Shown here one piece after another: positions 33,180-42,138 of a stretch of DNA of 64,000 nt; position 1 is the stretch's first letter, and each line of letters opens with the position of its first letter. The stretch comes from Umezawaea sp049997955. GTDB taxonomy: Bacteria > Actinomycetota > Actinomycetes > Mycobacteriales > Pseudonocardiaceae. The notes beneath the pieces are model-generated. The model was not told the origin of the DNA, did no database searches, and was given only the letters and a program-made list of their open reading frames with translations. The translations under genes were made by a program, and so were the position numbers. The DNA lies in contig JAEBDY010000016.1 in NCBI GenBank assembly GCA_049997955.1, positions 1-64,000 of the forward strand. The letters run 5' to 3'.

Positions 33180-35888
33180 TCACGGGCACAGCGGCCGTTG
33201 CGGCACACCGGGGAAGTGAGCCGCCCAGTCGACGTCGGCCGGGTCGGCGCACACCTCGCGCACCACGGCGTCGACGTCCACCGCCAGCCGCCACAGCGCT
33301 CTGCCGCGCGTCGGCAACAGCAGGAGTTCACCGCTGCCGGGCTCGTAGCCCACCGCGCCGAACTCCACTCCCGGCGCGCGCAGCGACAGCGGCTCCCGGC
33401 CGCCGGTGAGGTCCCACAGCCGCACCGAGTCGCGGTGCAGGGCGGTCACGGCCCCACCGTCGCGGGAGAACTCCACCAGTGCCTCCCCCGGAACCCCGTC
33501 CGCCTCCAGGAGCGTTCTGGGCTCGTCCGCGACGGCGAGCACGGTGACGTGCCCGCTGTCGAGGTCGGACACGACCAGCCCGCCGCCGGGCCCGGCCACC
33601 ACGCCCAGCCGGGCCGCACGGCTGAGCACCGGCGCGGTCCGCCCGTCCAGGTACCGCACCTCCACGTCGCGGCGGTCGCCGTCCCGGCGCACCACGACCA
33701 CGCCGGTGCCGTCCTCCAACGGCACAGCGCTCTCGACGCCACCACCCGGCAGGCGGACCAGGGTCGTGTCGCCGGGACGCCAGTGCACCGCCGCGCCGTC
33801 CTCGACGGCGGACATGAGGGTGCCCGCTCCGTCGACCCCCAAGGGGAGCGGCCAGTCCGTCATGGTGGCGGTCCGGCGCGGGACGTCGGGGTCGCCGAGG
33901 TCCCAGACCTCGAACTCGTCCGGGCGGACCAGCACGAGCGCGGTGCGCCCGTCGTTGCTGAACAGGTACGGGTAACCGCCGCGCGGCACGACGATCTTCC
34001 CGGCCCGCCGCCGGTCCGGCCCCTCCCCGACCCAGAGGCGGTAGTTCGACACCTGGGACGCGGCGTCGAACTCGGTGGTCACGACGACGCTGCCCGGCAC
34101 GCGCGCGTAGCCCTCTCCCAGGGTGGTGGCGGTGCCCGCCGCTCGGGCGAGCAGGAGCGCGTCGCGGGCCCGGCCGGTGGGGGCGACGCGGTACGCGGCC
34201 AGCGCGAGCGCCGCGGCGTCGCGCGGGCGGGCCAGCAGGCTCAACGCGGTGTCGGCGGCGCGCAGCGACAACGCCTGGTTGCGCTCGCGGGTGGCGGCGC
34301 GCTCGGCGGTGACCGCGTAGGTGGCGGTCCCGGCCAGCAGCAGGACCAGCACGACCAGGCAGACGACCAGCCGCCGCAGCCTGCGCACGCCCCGCCTGCG
34401 CAGCGCCTCCCGGTCGCGTTCGGCGGCCTCGCCCGCGTCGACGAACTCGCGTTCGGCCTCGTTGAGGCGGGGCGCCAGGTGGCGCGCCCGGTCGAGGTGC
34501 ACACCGCGGTAGAGGGCGTCGGGATCCCGGTCGTGGGCTCGCCAGGCCTCCGCGGCGCTCGTGAGCCTGCGGTGGGCGCGCAGCGAGTCGCGGTCCTCCT
34601 CGATCCAGCCCACGAGCCGCGGCCACGCCCGCAGCAGCGCCTCGTGGGTCAGCTCGACCACGTCGCGGTCGAGGACGACCAACCTGGCCGACGCCAGCCG
34701 GTCGAGGAGCGCGTCACCCGCGTCCAGTTCGGTGCGGACGACGCGGCGACGGGTGTCCTCGGTGCCGTCGCCGAGGGCGACCAAGCGCAGGAACACCTCC
34801 CTCGCGTCCTGCTTCTCCTGCTCGGACAACGCGTCGTAGACCTGGTCGGCCGTGCGGGCCAGGGCGTGTTCGACACCGCCCGCGTCCTCGTAACCCGCCA
34901 GCGTCAGCACCGCGCCACGGCGCCGCCGCCACGTCTCGACCAGCACGTGCGAGACCAGCGGCAGCACACCCGGCCTGCCCGCGACGTCGGCGATCAGGCG
35001 TGCCACCAACGCGTTCTCCAGCGAGACCCCCCGGCGCGCGGCGGGTTCGACGACCGCACGGCGGAGCTGCTCGGTGCCCATCGGACCGACGAGCGACTGC
35101 GAGCGGTGCAGCGCGTCGAGCAACTCGGGATGGCGGGCGCAGTGCCCGTAGAAGTCGGCGCGCACACCGATGACGACGCGGGCGGCCGCGGCGCCGTGCG
35201 TGAGCGCCCGCACCAGCCACCGGCGATCGGCCTCCCGGCAGAGGGTGAACACCTCCTCGAACTGGTCGACCACGAGCAGCAGGCCGTCGGCGGTCCGGCG
35301 GAGCAGCACGCGCAGGTGCTCCGGATCGGCGGCGAGTTCGGCGCGCACGTCGACCGCGGACCGGTCGCCCGCCAGCGCCACCGCCAACTCGGTGATCGGG
35401 TCCTGGCCGGGCGTGATGATCACGTGCTCACCCCACCGCGCGGCCAGTCCCGCCCTCAGCAAGGACGACTTGCCCGCACCGGACGCGCCGAACACCCCGA
35501 CGAAGGGCCGTTCTCGCACCAGCGCGAGCAACCGGTCCACGTCGGCCTCACGGCCGAAGAACAGGTCGGCGTCGGCGACCTGGTAGGCGGCCAGCCCCAC
35601 GTAGGGGGCGTCGCCGTGGTCCGGCCCCTGGACGACCAGCTCCCGCCAGCGAGCGGTCCACTCCTCGACGTCCCCACCGCAGGCGCGGACGAACGCCTTG
35701 GTCACCGCCAGGCTGGGGAGCCTGCGCCCCGCCACCGCCTCGGACAGCGCGGCGGGCGAGTAGTTCGCCAACCGCCCGAGTTCCCGGTAGGACGGCAGCC
35801 CGGCACTGCGCCGCAACCGCCGCAACTCCTCCGCGAACCGCAGCACCGGTGTGTCCTCCCCGACCAGCGGACGTTCCAGGCGCGGCAC
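33180..35888 (-). CDS. STAND-type NTPase with N-terminal HTH and C-terminal WD40-like propeller
   Basis: 902 residues. An N-terminal XRE-like HTH (~10-75; YRELGRLANYSPAALSEAVAG) precedes an nSTAND1-type AAA+ NTPase: GVFGASGAGKSSLLRAGLA (Walker A) and LLLVVDQFEEVF (Walker B). A helical region follows, then one membrane span (~495-515, VVCLVVLVLLLAGTATYAV) and a degenerate beta-propeller to the end. STAND NTPases are signal-driven switches; relatives act in development, apoptosis-like responses or phage defence. The membrane span between NTPase and propeller implies an extracytoplasmic sensor. The GTG at 35888 with AAAGGGG is chosen; the frame extends to 36095 without support. Confidence 0.88.
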   Translation of the reverse strand: MPRLERPLVGEDTPVLRFAEELRRLRRSAGLPSYRELGRLANYSPAALSEAVAGRRLPSLAVTKAFVRACGGDVEEWTARWRELVVQGPDHGDAPYVGLAAYQVADADLFFGREADVDRLLALVRERPFVGVFGASGAGKSSLLRAGLAARWGEHVIITPGQDPITELAVALAGDRSAVDVRAELAADPEHLRVLLRRTADGLLLVVDQFEEVFTLCREADRRWLVRALTHGAAAARVVIGVRADFYGHCARHPELLDALHRSQSLVGPMGTEQLRRAVVEPAARRGVSLENALVARLIADVAGRPGVLPLVSHVLVETWRRRRGAVLTLAGYEDAGGVEHALARTADQVYDALSEQEKQDAREVFLRLVALGDGTEDTRRRVVRTELDAGDALLDRLASARLVVLDRDVVELTHEALLRAWPRLVGWIEEDRDSLRAHRRLTSAAEAWRAHDRDPDALYRGVHLDRARHLAPRLNEAEREFVDAGEAAERDREALRRRGVRRLRRLVVCLVVLVLLLAGTATYAVTAERAATRERNQALSLRAADTALSLLARPRDAAALALAAYRVAPTGRARDALLLARAAGTATTLGEGYARVPGSVVVTTEFDAASQVSNYRLWVGEGPDRRRAGKIVVPRGGYPYLFSNDGRTALVLVRPDEFEVWDLGDPDVPRRTATMTDWPLPLGVDGAGTLMSAVEDGAAVHWRPGDTTLVRLPGGGVESAVPLEDGTGVVVVRRDGDRRDVEVRYLDGRTAPVLSRAARLGVVAGPGGGLVVSDLDSGHVTVLAVADEPRTLLEADGVPGEALVEFSRDGGAVTALHRDSVRLWDLTGGREPLSLRAPGVEFGAVGYEPGSGELLLLPTRGRALWRLAVDVDAVVREVCADPADVDWAAHFPGVPQRPLCP

Positions 35889-36147
35889 CCGATCCCCTTT
35901 CGACGCCTCGATTCTTCCGGCGGGAGCCACGACACGACGGCCGCCGTACGGACCAGACGGGGACGGCATGTGGCTCACCGCCGCGAACGCGACGACCTGC
36001 CGTCGGCGTCGGTCCGCAGCGCCGGGACACCGTCCGCCACCACCGCGGGAGGAACAGACGTCCAGCGACCCGGCGAACCGATAGCGTGACCGCACTCGTC
36101 AACCCCGTCCAGCGGAACGGCCAGCCCCACCACGAGGAGCCCGAACG

Positions 36148-36774
36148 ATGAGCGACACGCTGTCCCTGCCCGAACTGCCCTTCCCGATCACCCCGTCGCA
36201 CGAGGGCGTCTGGCGCCACGACGCGCCGAACGGCGCGGTGATCGCCGCCGCTCCCGCGAAAACCGATTTCTACATCGACCCCGCGAGTGAGGGCTCCGAC
36301 GACGCCGAGTCACCGCACAACGCGGCGACCCTGCTCGGGGCACCGCCCGAGGGCGACTTCCAGCTCAGCGCACGGATCACCGTCGACTTCCGGGCCCAGT
36401 ACGACGCCGGAGTGCTGATGCTGTGGAGCGACGAGCGGCACTGGGGCAAGTTCTGCTTCGAGTTCTCCCCCGCGTCGGAACCGATGGTGGTCTCCGTCAT
36501 CACCCGAGGGGTCTCCGACGACGCCAACGCGTTCACGGTCCCCGACCGGACGGTGTGGCTGCGGGTTTCCCGCATCGACCACGTCTACGCCTACCACGCC
36601 TCCACCGACGGCAAGACGTGGCAACTGGTCCGCGTCTTCAGCCTCGGCGACACCGTCGCGAACCACCGGATCGGCTTCGAAGCCCAGTCCCCCACCGGTG
36701 ACGGCTGCTCCGTCACCTTCGACCGCGTCAGCTTCACCCGTGACCGGTTGGCGGACCTCCGCGACGGTTCCTGA
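36148..36774 (+). CDS. DUF1349 domain protein (concanavalin-A-like fold)
   Basis: 208 residues, no signal peptide. The family's core elements are visible: KTDFYIDPAS, FQLSARITVDF, YDAGVLMLWSDERHWGKFCFE and SVITRGVSDDAN, ending SVTFDRVSFT. DUF1349 proteins have a jelly-roll related to sugar-binding lectins and yeast Ree1, and in actinomycetes are usually lone cytoplasmic proteins of unknown role. GAGGAG precedes the ATG. It is divergent from the STAND gene and convergent with the PaaX gene. Confidence 0.88.
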   Translation: MSDTLSLPELPFPITPSHEGVWRHDAPNGAVIAAAPAKTDFYIDPASEGSDDAESPHNAATLLGAPPEGDFQLSARITVDFRAQYDAGVLMLWSDERHWGKFCFEFSPASEPMVVSVITRGVSDDANAFTVPDRTVWLRVSRIDHVYAYHASTDGKTWQLVRVFSLGDTVANHRIGFEAQSPTGDGCSVTFDRVSFTRDRLADLRDGS

Positions 36775-36803
36775 CGAACTCGTCCACCGCGAGGACGACT
36801 CGG

Positions 36804-36836
36804 GGCGGGGTGCCGGCCGGGGAGCGGCACCCCGCC
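36804..36836. terminator. Bidirectional hairpin between DUF1349 and PaaX genes
   Basis: Arms GGCGGGGTGCCG and CGGCACCCCGCC pair over 12 bp with a 9-base loop, directly abutting the PaaX stop at 36837. Confidence 0.65.
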
Positions 36837-37850
36837 CTAGCCGTTCGGGTTCTTGGTGGTGGCCCGGTTCCGCTCCGGTCCCACCTCGTCGTCGCACGGA
36901 CCGCTCCCCGTGCCGCTGAGGAGGTCGGCGACGGTGTGGGCGCGGATACCGGTGAGCGGGTCGGTGGTGAACCGGCCGACGATGGCCCGGACGTGGTCCT
37001 GGGCGGGTGCGGCGAGGCCGTCGTACACGGCGGCGAACAGGTCGCGGGCGGCTTGGCGCGGCCAGTGCGGCGGGAGCAGGTCGAGGGGCAGCCGCGGGTC
37101 GAGGATGGGCAGGCGGCGATAGGTGTCCATCACCTCGGTGCGGGCGCGGACCGCCTCGACCCCGGTGATCGAGGCCCGGACGTCGGGCAGCAGAGTGCTC
37201 CACTTCTCGATGAAGGCTTCGTACTGCCGGGCGATGGCCGTGGTGTCCCAGGCGTCGAGGGGGTTGCGACCGGTGGAGGCGCCGAAGTCGACGTGCCGCG
37301 CGCGGAAGACGGTCACCGCGCCGAAGGTGTGTTCGGCCAGTTGCTCCTCGGCCTTGGCGGTGAGGTCCTGGGGTGAAACCCAGAGGCCGTCGTAGAGCGG
37401 CGCGTAACCCAGCCAGCGCAGCAGGCTGCGGAGTTCACGCCGCCGGGCCACCTCGTCCTGGGGCAGGGAGAACGCGACCAGGGTCCAGTGCTGGTCCCAC
37501 GCGCCGGTGTCGGTGGCGGCGGAGACGATGGCGCGGCCACCGACGGCCAGGTTGAGGGCGGCGGCCGAGGTGAGCCGGTAGGAGCTCTTGCGCCCGTGCT
37601 TGCTGCCCTCCAGCACACCGCGGCGGGAGAGGCGGCTGATGGTGGTGCGGGCTCCGGCGTGGCTGACGTCCGCCTCGGCGAGCAGTGCCACGATGGCCGC
37701 CGACGGGATCCAGGCGCGGGTGTGCAGCGTGAAGTCGGCCAGCAGGGTGACGGCCAGGCCCTGCGGCGAGCTGCCAGCCTGCCGCCGGGGCAGGCGAACC
37801 GGCCCGGAGTCGTCCGGGAAGATCTCGTCGATGTCGTAAGGGCTCGTCAC
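36837..37850 (-). CDS. PaaX-family transcriptional regulator
   Basis: 337 residues. The N-terminal winged helix (WIPSAAIVALLAEADVSHAG, TTISRLSRRGVLEG) is followed by the PaaX central domain (WTLVAFSLPQDEVARRRELR, RWLGYAPLYDGLWVSP) and C-terminal helical domain (FIEKWSTLLPDVRAS, LPPHWPRQAARDLFAAVYD). The classical member represses phenylacetate catabolism through phenylacetyl-CoA, but actinomycetes carry many paralogues of other function and no paa genes are nearby. The GTG at 37850 has GGAG six bases upstream; an ATG at 37877 is the alternative. It stands divergent from a CE1 esterase gene, which it might regulate. Confidence 0.9.
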   Translation of the reverse strand: MTSPYDIDEIFPDDSGPVRLPRRQAGSSPQGLAVTLLADFTLHTRAWIPSAAIVALLAEADVSHAGARTTISRLSRRGVLEGSKHGRKSSYRLTSAAALNLAVGGRAIVSAATDTGAWDQHWTLVAFSLPQDEVARRRELRSLLRWLGYAPLYDGLWVSPQDLTAKAEEQLAEHTFGAVTVFRARHVDFGASTGRNPLDAWDTTAIARQYEAFIEKWSTLLPDVRASITGVEAVRARTEVMDTYRRLPILDPRLPLDLLPPHWPRQAARDLFAAVYDGLAAPAQDHVRAIVGRFTTDPLTGIRAHTVADLLSGTGSGPCDDEVGPERNRATTKNPNG

Positions 37851-38102
37851 GGCGGCTCCGACGCGGGTCGCGGGCAAGTGGCACGACTGTAATCGGCTCC
37901 GAGTGGACCAAGCGCACCTGTCGAGATGGTTGATTGACAGTCTTTCGGCCGGCAGGCAGGCTAAGTGTCACACGATGAATTCGGCTCGACCAGCCGGAGT
38001 TCGTGCCTGCCGGGGCACCTCACACGTGGATCTCCCCTCGGTCGCACTGGGCCTCCAGCCAACTCCCCAGGCGGACGTGCGCGGAACGAAGGAGTCGAGC
38101 GC

Positions 38103-39413
38103 ATGAAGGTCAAACTCAGCCTGTTGCTCGCCACGGCCACATCGCTGGTCGTCGGCGGCCTCGCCATCACCACACCCGCACCCGCGGCCGCGGCGTCGTT
38201 GGCCGAGGTCACGAACTTCGGCAACAACCCCGGCGGGATGCGGATGCACGTCTACGTCCCCGATTCCCGTCCGACCAACCCCGCGATCGTGGTGGCCATG
38301 CACGGCTGCGGCGGTTCGGGTCCCGGCTTCCACTCGGGCAGCGAGTTCGCGTCGCTGGCCGACCGGCAGGGTTTCGTCGTCGTCTACCCCAGCGCCCAGC
38401 AGGAAGCCGGGTTCGGCAAGTGCTTCGACACCTGGTCCGCCGCGGCCAAGCGGCGCGGCGGTGGCAGCGACCCGGTCTCCCTCGTCTCGATGGTGACCTA
38501 CGTCCAGCAGCGCTACGGCGGCGACCCGAACAAGGTCTTCGCCACCGGGTCTTCCTCCGGCGGCATGATGACCAACCACATGCTCGCCCTCTACCCGGAC
38601 GTGTTCAAAGCAGGCGCGGCGTTCATGGGCGTGCCGTTCGACTGCTTCGCGAACGCCGCCGACTACCCGCCCGGCAGCAGCAGGTGCACCGGTTCCGGAG
38701 GCGCGAACCGCACCCCGCAGCAGTGGGGTGACTCGGTCCGGCAGGCGAACCCCGGCTACACCGGACCCCGCCCGCGCGTCCAGCTGTGGCACGGCACCAA
38801 CGACACCCTCGTGCCGTACTCGCTGCTGCAAGAGGCGGTCGAGCAGTGGACCGACGTGTTCGGCCTGAGCCAGACGCCGACGTCCACCGACACCCCGCAA
38901 CCCACCTGGAACCGACGCCGCTACGCCGACGCCTCCGGCACCACCCGGGTCGAGGCCTACAGCGTCCAAGGCGCCGGGCACAGCCTCCCGTCCACCGGCA
39001 TGGCGGCACAGGCCATCGCCTTCTTCGGCCTCGACGGCACCGGCACCCCCACCACAACGACGACAACCACGACCACGACAACACAGCCGGGCACTGGTTC
39101 GTGCAGGGTCACGAGCACGGTCAACGCCTGGAGCACCGGTCTGACCGAGAGCATCACCGTCACCAACACCGGCAGCACCGCGATCAACGGGTGGTCCCTG
39201 GCGTTCCCCCTGCCCAGCGGCCAATCCATCACCTCCGGCTGGAACGCCACCTACTCGCCGTCCTCCGGTCAGGTCACGGCGCGCAACGCCACCTACAACG
39301 CCGCGATCCCACCGAACGGCTCGATCGACATCGGCTTCCAGGCGAGCCACAACGGCAACACCGCCAAGCCCTCTTCCTTCACGCTCAACGGTTCGGCCTG
39401 TTCCACCACCTGA
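38103..39413 (+). CDS. CE1 / PHB-depolymerase-family esterase with C-terminal CBM2
   Basis: 436 residues, secreted (signal ~1-31). The esterase domain (~33-310) has AMHGCGGSG (oxyanion region), FATGSSSGGMMTNHM (Ser), HGTNDTLVPY (Asp) and GAGHSLPS (His). This is the LpqC/CE1 pattern of acetylxylan and feruloyl esterases. A Thr-run linker and a CBM2 (~335-436) follow, supporting a plant-wall substrate over polyhydroxybutyrate. AAGGAG lies nine bases before the ATG; the open frame starts earlier at 37965 without support. A very long hairpin follows the gene. Confidence 0.93.
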   Translation: MKVKLSLLLATATSLVVGGLAITTPAPAAAASLAEVTNFGNNPGGMRMHVYVPDSRPTNPAIVVAMHGCGGSGPGFHSGSEFASLADRQGFVVVYPSAQQEAGFGKCFDTWSAAAKRRGGGSDPVSLVSMVTYVQQRYGGDPNKVFATGSSSGGMMTNHMLALYPDVFKAGAAFMGVPFDCFANAADYPPGSSRCTGSGGANRTPQQWGDSVRQANPGYTGPRPRVQLWHGTNDTLVPYSLLQEAVEQWTDVFGLSQTPTSTDTPQPTWNRRRYADASGTTRVEAYSVQGAGHSLPSTGMAAQAIAFFGLDGTGTPTTTTTTTTTTTQPGTGSCRVTSTVNAWSTGLTESITVTNTGSTAINGWSLAFPLPSGQSITSGWNATYSPSSGQVTARNATYNAAIPPNGSIDIGFQASHNGNTAKPSSFTLNGSACSTT

Positions 39414-39448
39414 CCTCCCCGGCCCCGGAGCACGTCACCGCTCCACCT

Positions 39449-39488
39449 CCGGCCTTGTGCCCCGGCCACCTCCGGGGCACAAGGCCGG
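39449..39488 (+). terminator. Perfect 17-bp hairpin after CE1 esterase
   Basis: Arms CCGGCCTTGTGCCCCGG and CCGGGGCACAAGGCCGG pair perfectly with a 6-base loop, 36 bases after the stop. No U-tract. Confidence 0.7.
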
Positions 39489-39962
39489 AAGACGTCGGAA
39501 CGCTCGATCTCACCGGACTCCCCTGGTGGTCGAATCCTCCCGACGAACACCGGATGGAGGGGACACTGTCCACAACGGACCCACGGTGGGCCGATGCCGT
39601 GATCCCAACGACCTCGTTGCCCAGCAACGGCTTCAACGCCCCGGGGACAGCACGGTCGGATCATCTGCCGCATCCGCCCGGAGCAGGTCGGCTGTCGAGC
39701 AACGGTCCGCCAAGCCCCGTGGGAGGACACCCCGACGAGACCGATCGCGATCGTCGGAGCCGGACCCGGCGCCCCGTCCCGCGCCCTCCCCGTGCGCGAA
39801 TCCGGCCACGGCCCACGAGGTGGTGCCGTGCGGTGTGGTGACGTACCGTTTCCGATGTCCGAGCGGCTTTTCCCCGCTACGCGGAAGCACCTGTTCCCGG
39901 GTTCGAGCCAGAACCTGGCGACTGCGCCTTCGCCGTGGCCTCCACACCCAGGAAGTCCACAG
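39489..39962. other. Intergenic region upstream of STAS gene
   Basis: About 470 bases with no open frame showing coding bias. An ATG at 39855 is in frame with the STAS gene and could give a longer N-terminus, but that stretch reads as low-complexity noncoding sequence. No operator or RNA recognised. Confidence 0.4.
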
Positions 39963-40349
39963 GTGACCCACATCCCCGCACCCACCACCGAAGCCGACCG
40001 GGATCTCCCCGGTGTCCTCGTGGTCGTGGTGGCCGATGGCGACCTCGACATGATCGGCGCACCCGACCTGGCCATCGACCTGGGCTTGGCGATGTCCACC
40101 AGACCCCGAGCGGTGATCGCGGACCTGACCGCGGTGCGGTTCCTCTCCGCCGCCGGGCTCTCCGCGTTGGAACGCGCACACGACTACGCCGACTCGGTCA
40201 GCAGTCGGTTGGCGGTGGTCACCAGGCAGCGCTGCGTCCTGCTGCCGCTGGCGTTGACCAGGCTGGACGAGGTGCTCGCGGTGTTCCCGGACTTGCTCGC
40301 GGCGCGTGCCGCCCTCAACGACCTGGTGGACCTCTGCGCTTCCCCGTGA
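39963..40349 (+). CDS. STAS-domain anti-sigma-factor antagonist
   Basis: 128 residues, one STAS domain: VLVVVVADGDLDMIGAPDLA, RAVIADLTAVRFLSAAGLSA, SSRLAVVTRQR. The conserved Ser in FLSAAGL is the usual phosphorylation site through which anti-sigma kinases switch off antagonists. The GTG at 39963 follows AGGAAG. It is convergent with an RsbW-like kinase gene 16 bases away, a likely functional pair in partner-switching control of a sigma factor. No sigma gene lies in the window. Confidence 0.88.
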   Translation: MTHIPAPTTEADRDLPGVLVVVVADGDLDMIGAPDLAIDLGLAMSTRPRAVIADLTAVRFLSAAGLSALERAHDYADSVSSRLAVVTRQRCVLLPLALTRLDEVLAVFPDLLAARAALNDLVDLCASP

Positions 40350-40365
40350 CGACGAGCCCAGGGGG

Positions 40366-40944
40366 TCAGGACAGGGTCATCGCGGCCCAGACGGTCTTGG
40401 TGCGCTCGCCCCGCAGAACTCCCCACGACTGGGACAGGGCCTGCACCAACCGCATTCCCCGGCCCCGGTAGGCGCCTGCCGTGGACTGGTTGATCAGCGG
40501 GGTCAGGTCGCGGGAGCCGTCGAGGACCTCGATCACCACCTCGCTCAAGCCGATCACCACCTCGGACTGCACGCCACGCGGCAGGTAGCTGGCGATGGTC
40601 ACCTGGTGCGGGAACCGCGCGTGCTCAATGGCGTTGGAGATCAACTCGGTGGCGACCAACTCCACATCGCTCACCACCTCCGACGAACACCAGTCCAGCG
40701 ACCGCCGCATCCGCTCCCGCATGGTGGCCAGGTCGTCGCGGGCGATCGACATCGTCAGCAGCGCGGTCCGCCGGGTTCCCTCGGCCGGTATGTAGACCTG
40801 ACTGGTGGACGAGAGCACCAACGCCGGGGCGGGGGCGACGACCGGCCGCGGCGAACCAGCTACCGGAAACGTGCCTGCGTTGTCGACCGTGTTCGCGCGC
40901 CGACCACCAGGCCGTGAGGTCGTCGTCGCGTCGGAGTCGACCAT
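40366..40944 (-). CDS. RsbW-like ATP-binding anti-sigma factor / Ser kinase
   Basis: 192 residues. An unusual ~65-residue Ser/Pro/Ala-rich N-extension precedes a GHKL ATPase domain: ELISNAIEHA (N-box Asn), a short D-box region around VIEVLDGSRDL, and GRGMRLVQALSQSWGV (G-box). GHKL anti-sigma kinases bind a sigma factor and phosphorylate STAS antagonists such as the convergent neighbour. GAGGAG lies seven bases before the ATG. Some actinobacterial members of this family act outside sigma control, so the pairing is inferred. Confidence 0.87.
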   Translation of the reverse strand: MVDSDATTTSRPGGRRANTVDNAGTFPVAGSPRPVVAPAPALVLSSTSQVYIPAEGTRRTALLTMSIARDDLATMRERMRRSLDWCSSEVVSDVELVATELISNAIEHARFPHQVTIASYLPRGVQSEVVIGLSEVVIEVLDGSRDLTPLINQSTAGAYRGRGMRLVQALSQSWGVLRGERTKTVWAAMTLS

Positions 40945-41232
40945 GGTTGTGCTCCTCGCCCGCCATGTCGGCGTGTCGGGTCGTGCCTGTGCATTCCACC
41001 ATCGGGAACGGCCTCCGGTCGAACCGGGTTACCCCGTTCGCCGTGTTGTGACACGAAGTCATCCATGCGAGTGACACTGAGTTACGGAATTCGACGAAGG
41101 TGTCACGCTGCGACGTCCTCGACTTGCCGGATGACGACCGCGTCCGAATACCGCGCCGAATTCATCGAATGCGCGAATAATGCCATAGGAACACCGCGAA
41201 ACCGGACTTCACCGAGACCGCGTGAACCGCGT

Positions 41233-42138
41233 TCACGCGGCAGGCGTCACCACCACGCTGACGGTGCGGTTGCGGGACCGGGCGGAGGCGTCCGCGGACC
41301 GGTGCGGCGCCTCGGACTGGTCCGCGCTGGTCACCGCGAACGCCGTCAAGGGCAGCCCGCTGCCCTCGACCAGCACGGCGGCCGCGGCGGACGCCCTGGA
41401 CAGCGCGACCGTGGACCCGCCGTGCGCCGGACCTCCTGCCACCGGCACGCCGTGGCCGATGACCCCGACGCGCACCGGCTTCCCGGACAGCGTTCCGGAC
41501 CACTCCCGCAGCGCCCGCCTGCCGTCCGCGGTGAACTCGTTGCCGTCCGGCAGGAACAGGCCGTCGTCGAACACCACCCGCACGTCCCCCGCCCGCCGTT
41601 CGACCTGGACGCCGGGAGCCGCCAGACCTGCCGCGATGGTGTCCAACGCGGTGTTGGACACGCGCTCCTGCTCCACCGCGGCAGCGCTTCGGGCCTCCAA
41701 CGCGTCCAGCCGCTCGCGCAGTCCACCGGGAAGGGCCGACGGCGTGGGAGGGGCGGCGACCGCCGGGGGCGGTGGAGGACCGGCCGAAGGCAACCACAGC
41801 ACAGCACCGGCCACGAGCAGCACGACCAGCGCGGCGGCGGCCGTGTCCCGGACGAACACCGGCCTGCGCCGCTTGCCCGCCTTGATCCCGGCGATCAGGT
41901 CCCGCCCCGCCAAGGCCCCCGTGTCGTCCGGCACGAGCGCCAGCACGCGCACCCACGCGGCGTCCGCGGCGTCCAGGTCCCCCTGCTGCGCGTGGACCTT
42001 GGCCACCAGGTCCAGTGCCCGCGGGCCCTCCAGGCCCGCCACCGCGGCGAGCGCGGCCGAGTAGTCGCCCCGCCGCGCGTGCTCCGCCGCCTCGGCCAGC
42101 CCCAGTTCGGTCGTCAGGTCGTCCACCGCGGAACTCAT
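41233..42138 (-). CDS. TPR / transmembrane / OmpA-like protein (last gene of Hsp70 operon)
   Basis: 301 residues. The N-terminal ~75 form two TPR-like helical pairs (AEHARRGDYSAALAAVAGLE, AKVHAQQGDLDAADAAWVRV). One membrane span (~97-116, AAAALVVLLVAGAVLWLPSA) and a Pro-rich stretch follow, then a coiled-coil (LRERLDALEARSAAAVEQER) and an OmpA-like C-terminal domain (FTADGRRALREWSGTLSG, VRVGVIGHGV, SRNRTVSVVV). OmpA-like domains often bind peptidoglycan. Cytoplasmic TPRs with an external wall-binding domain could tether the chaperone system to the cell wall. The ATG overlaps the Hsp70 stop (ATGA), so it is translationally coupled. Confidence 0.85.
   Translation of the reverse strand: MSSAVDDLTTELGLAEAAEHARRGDYSAALAAVAGLEGPRALDLVAKVHAQQGDLDAADAAWVRVLALVPDDTGALAGRDLIAGIKAGKRRRPVFVRDTAAAALVVLLVAGAVLWLPSAGPPPPPAVAAPPTPSALPGGLRERLDALEARSAAAVEQERVSNTALDTIAAGLAAPGVQVERRAGDVRVVFDDGLFLPDGNEFTADGRRALREWSGTLSGKPVRVGVIGHGVPVAGGPAHGGSTVALSRASAAAAVLVEGSGLPLTAFAVTSADQSEAPHRSADASARSRNRTVSVVVTPAA

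Noticed and set aside
33159..36089. 976-residue plus-strand open frame over the STAND gene
   Set aside because: Complement of the STAND reading frame; compositionally biased with no motif.
37934..37967. TTGACA element as a promoter for the CE1 gene
   Set aside because: The nearest -10-like sequence is 22 bases away, too far for a normal promoter.
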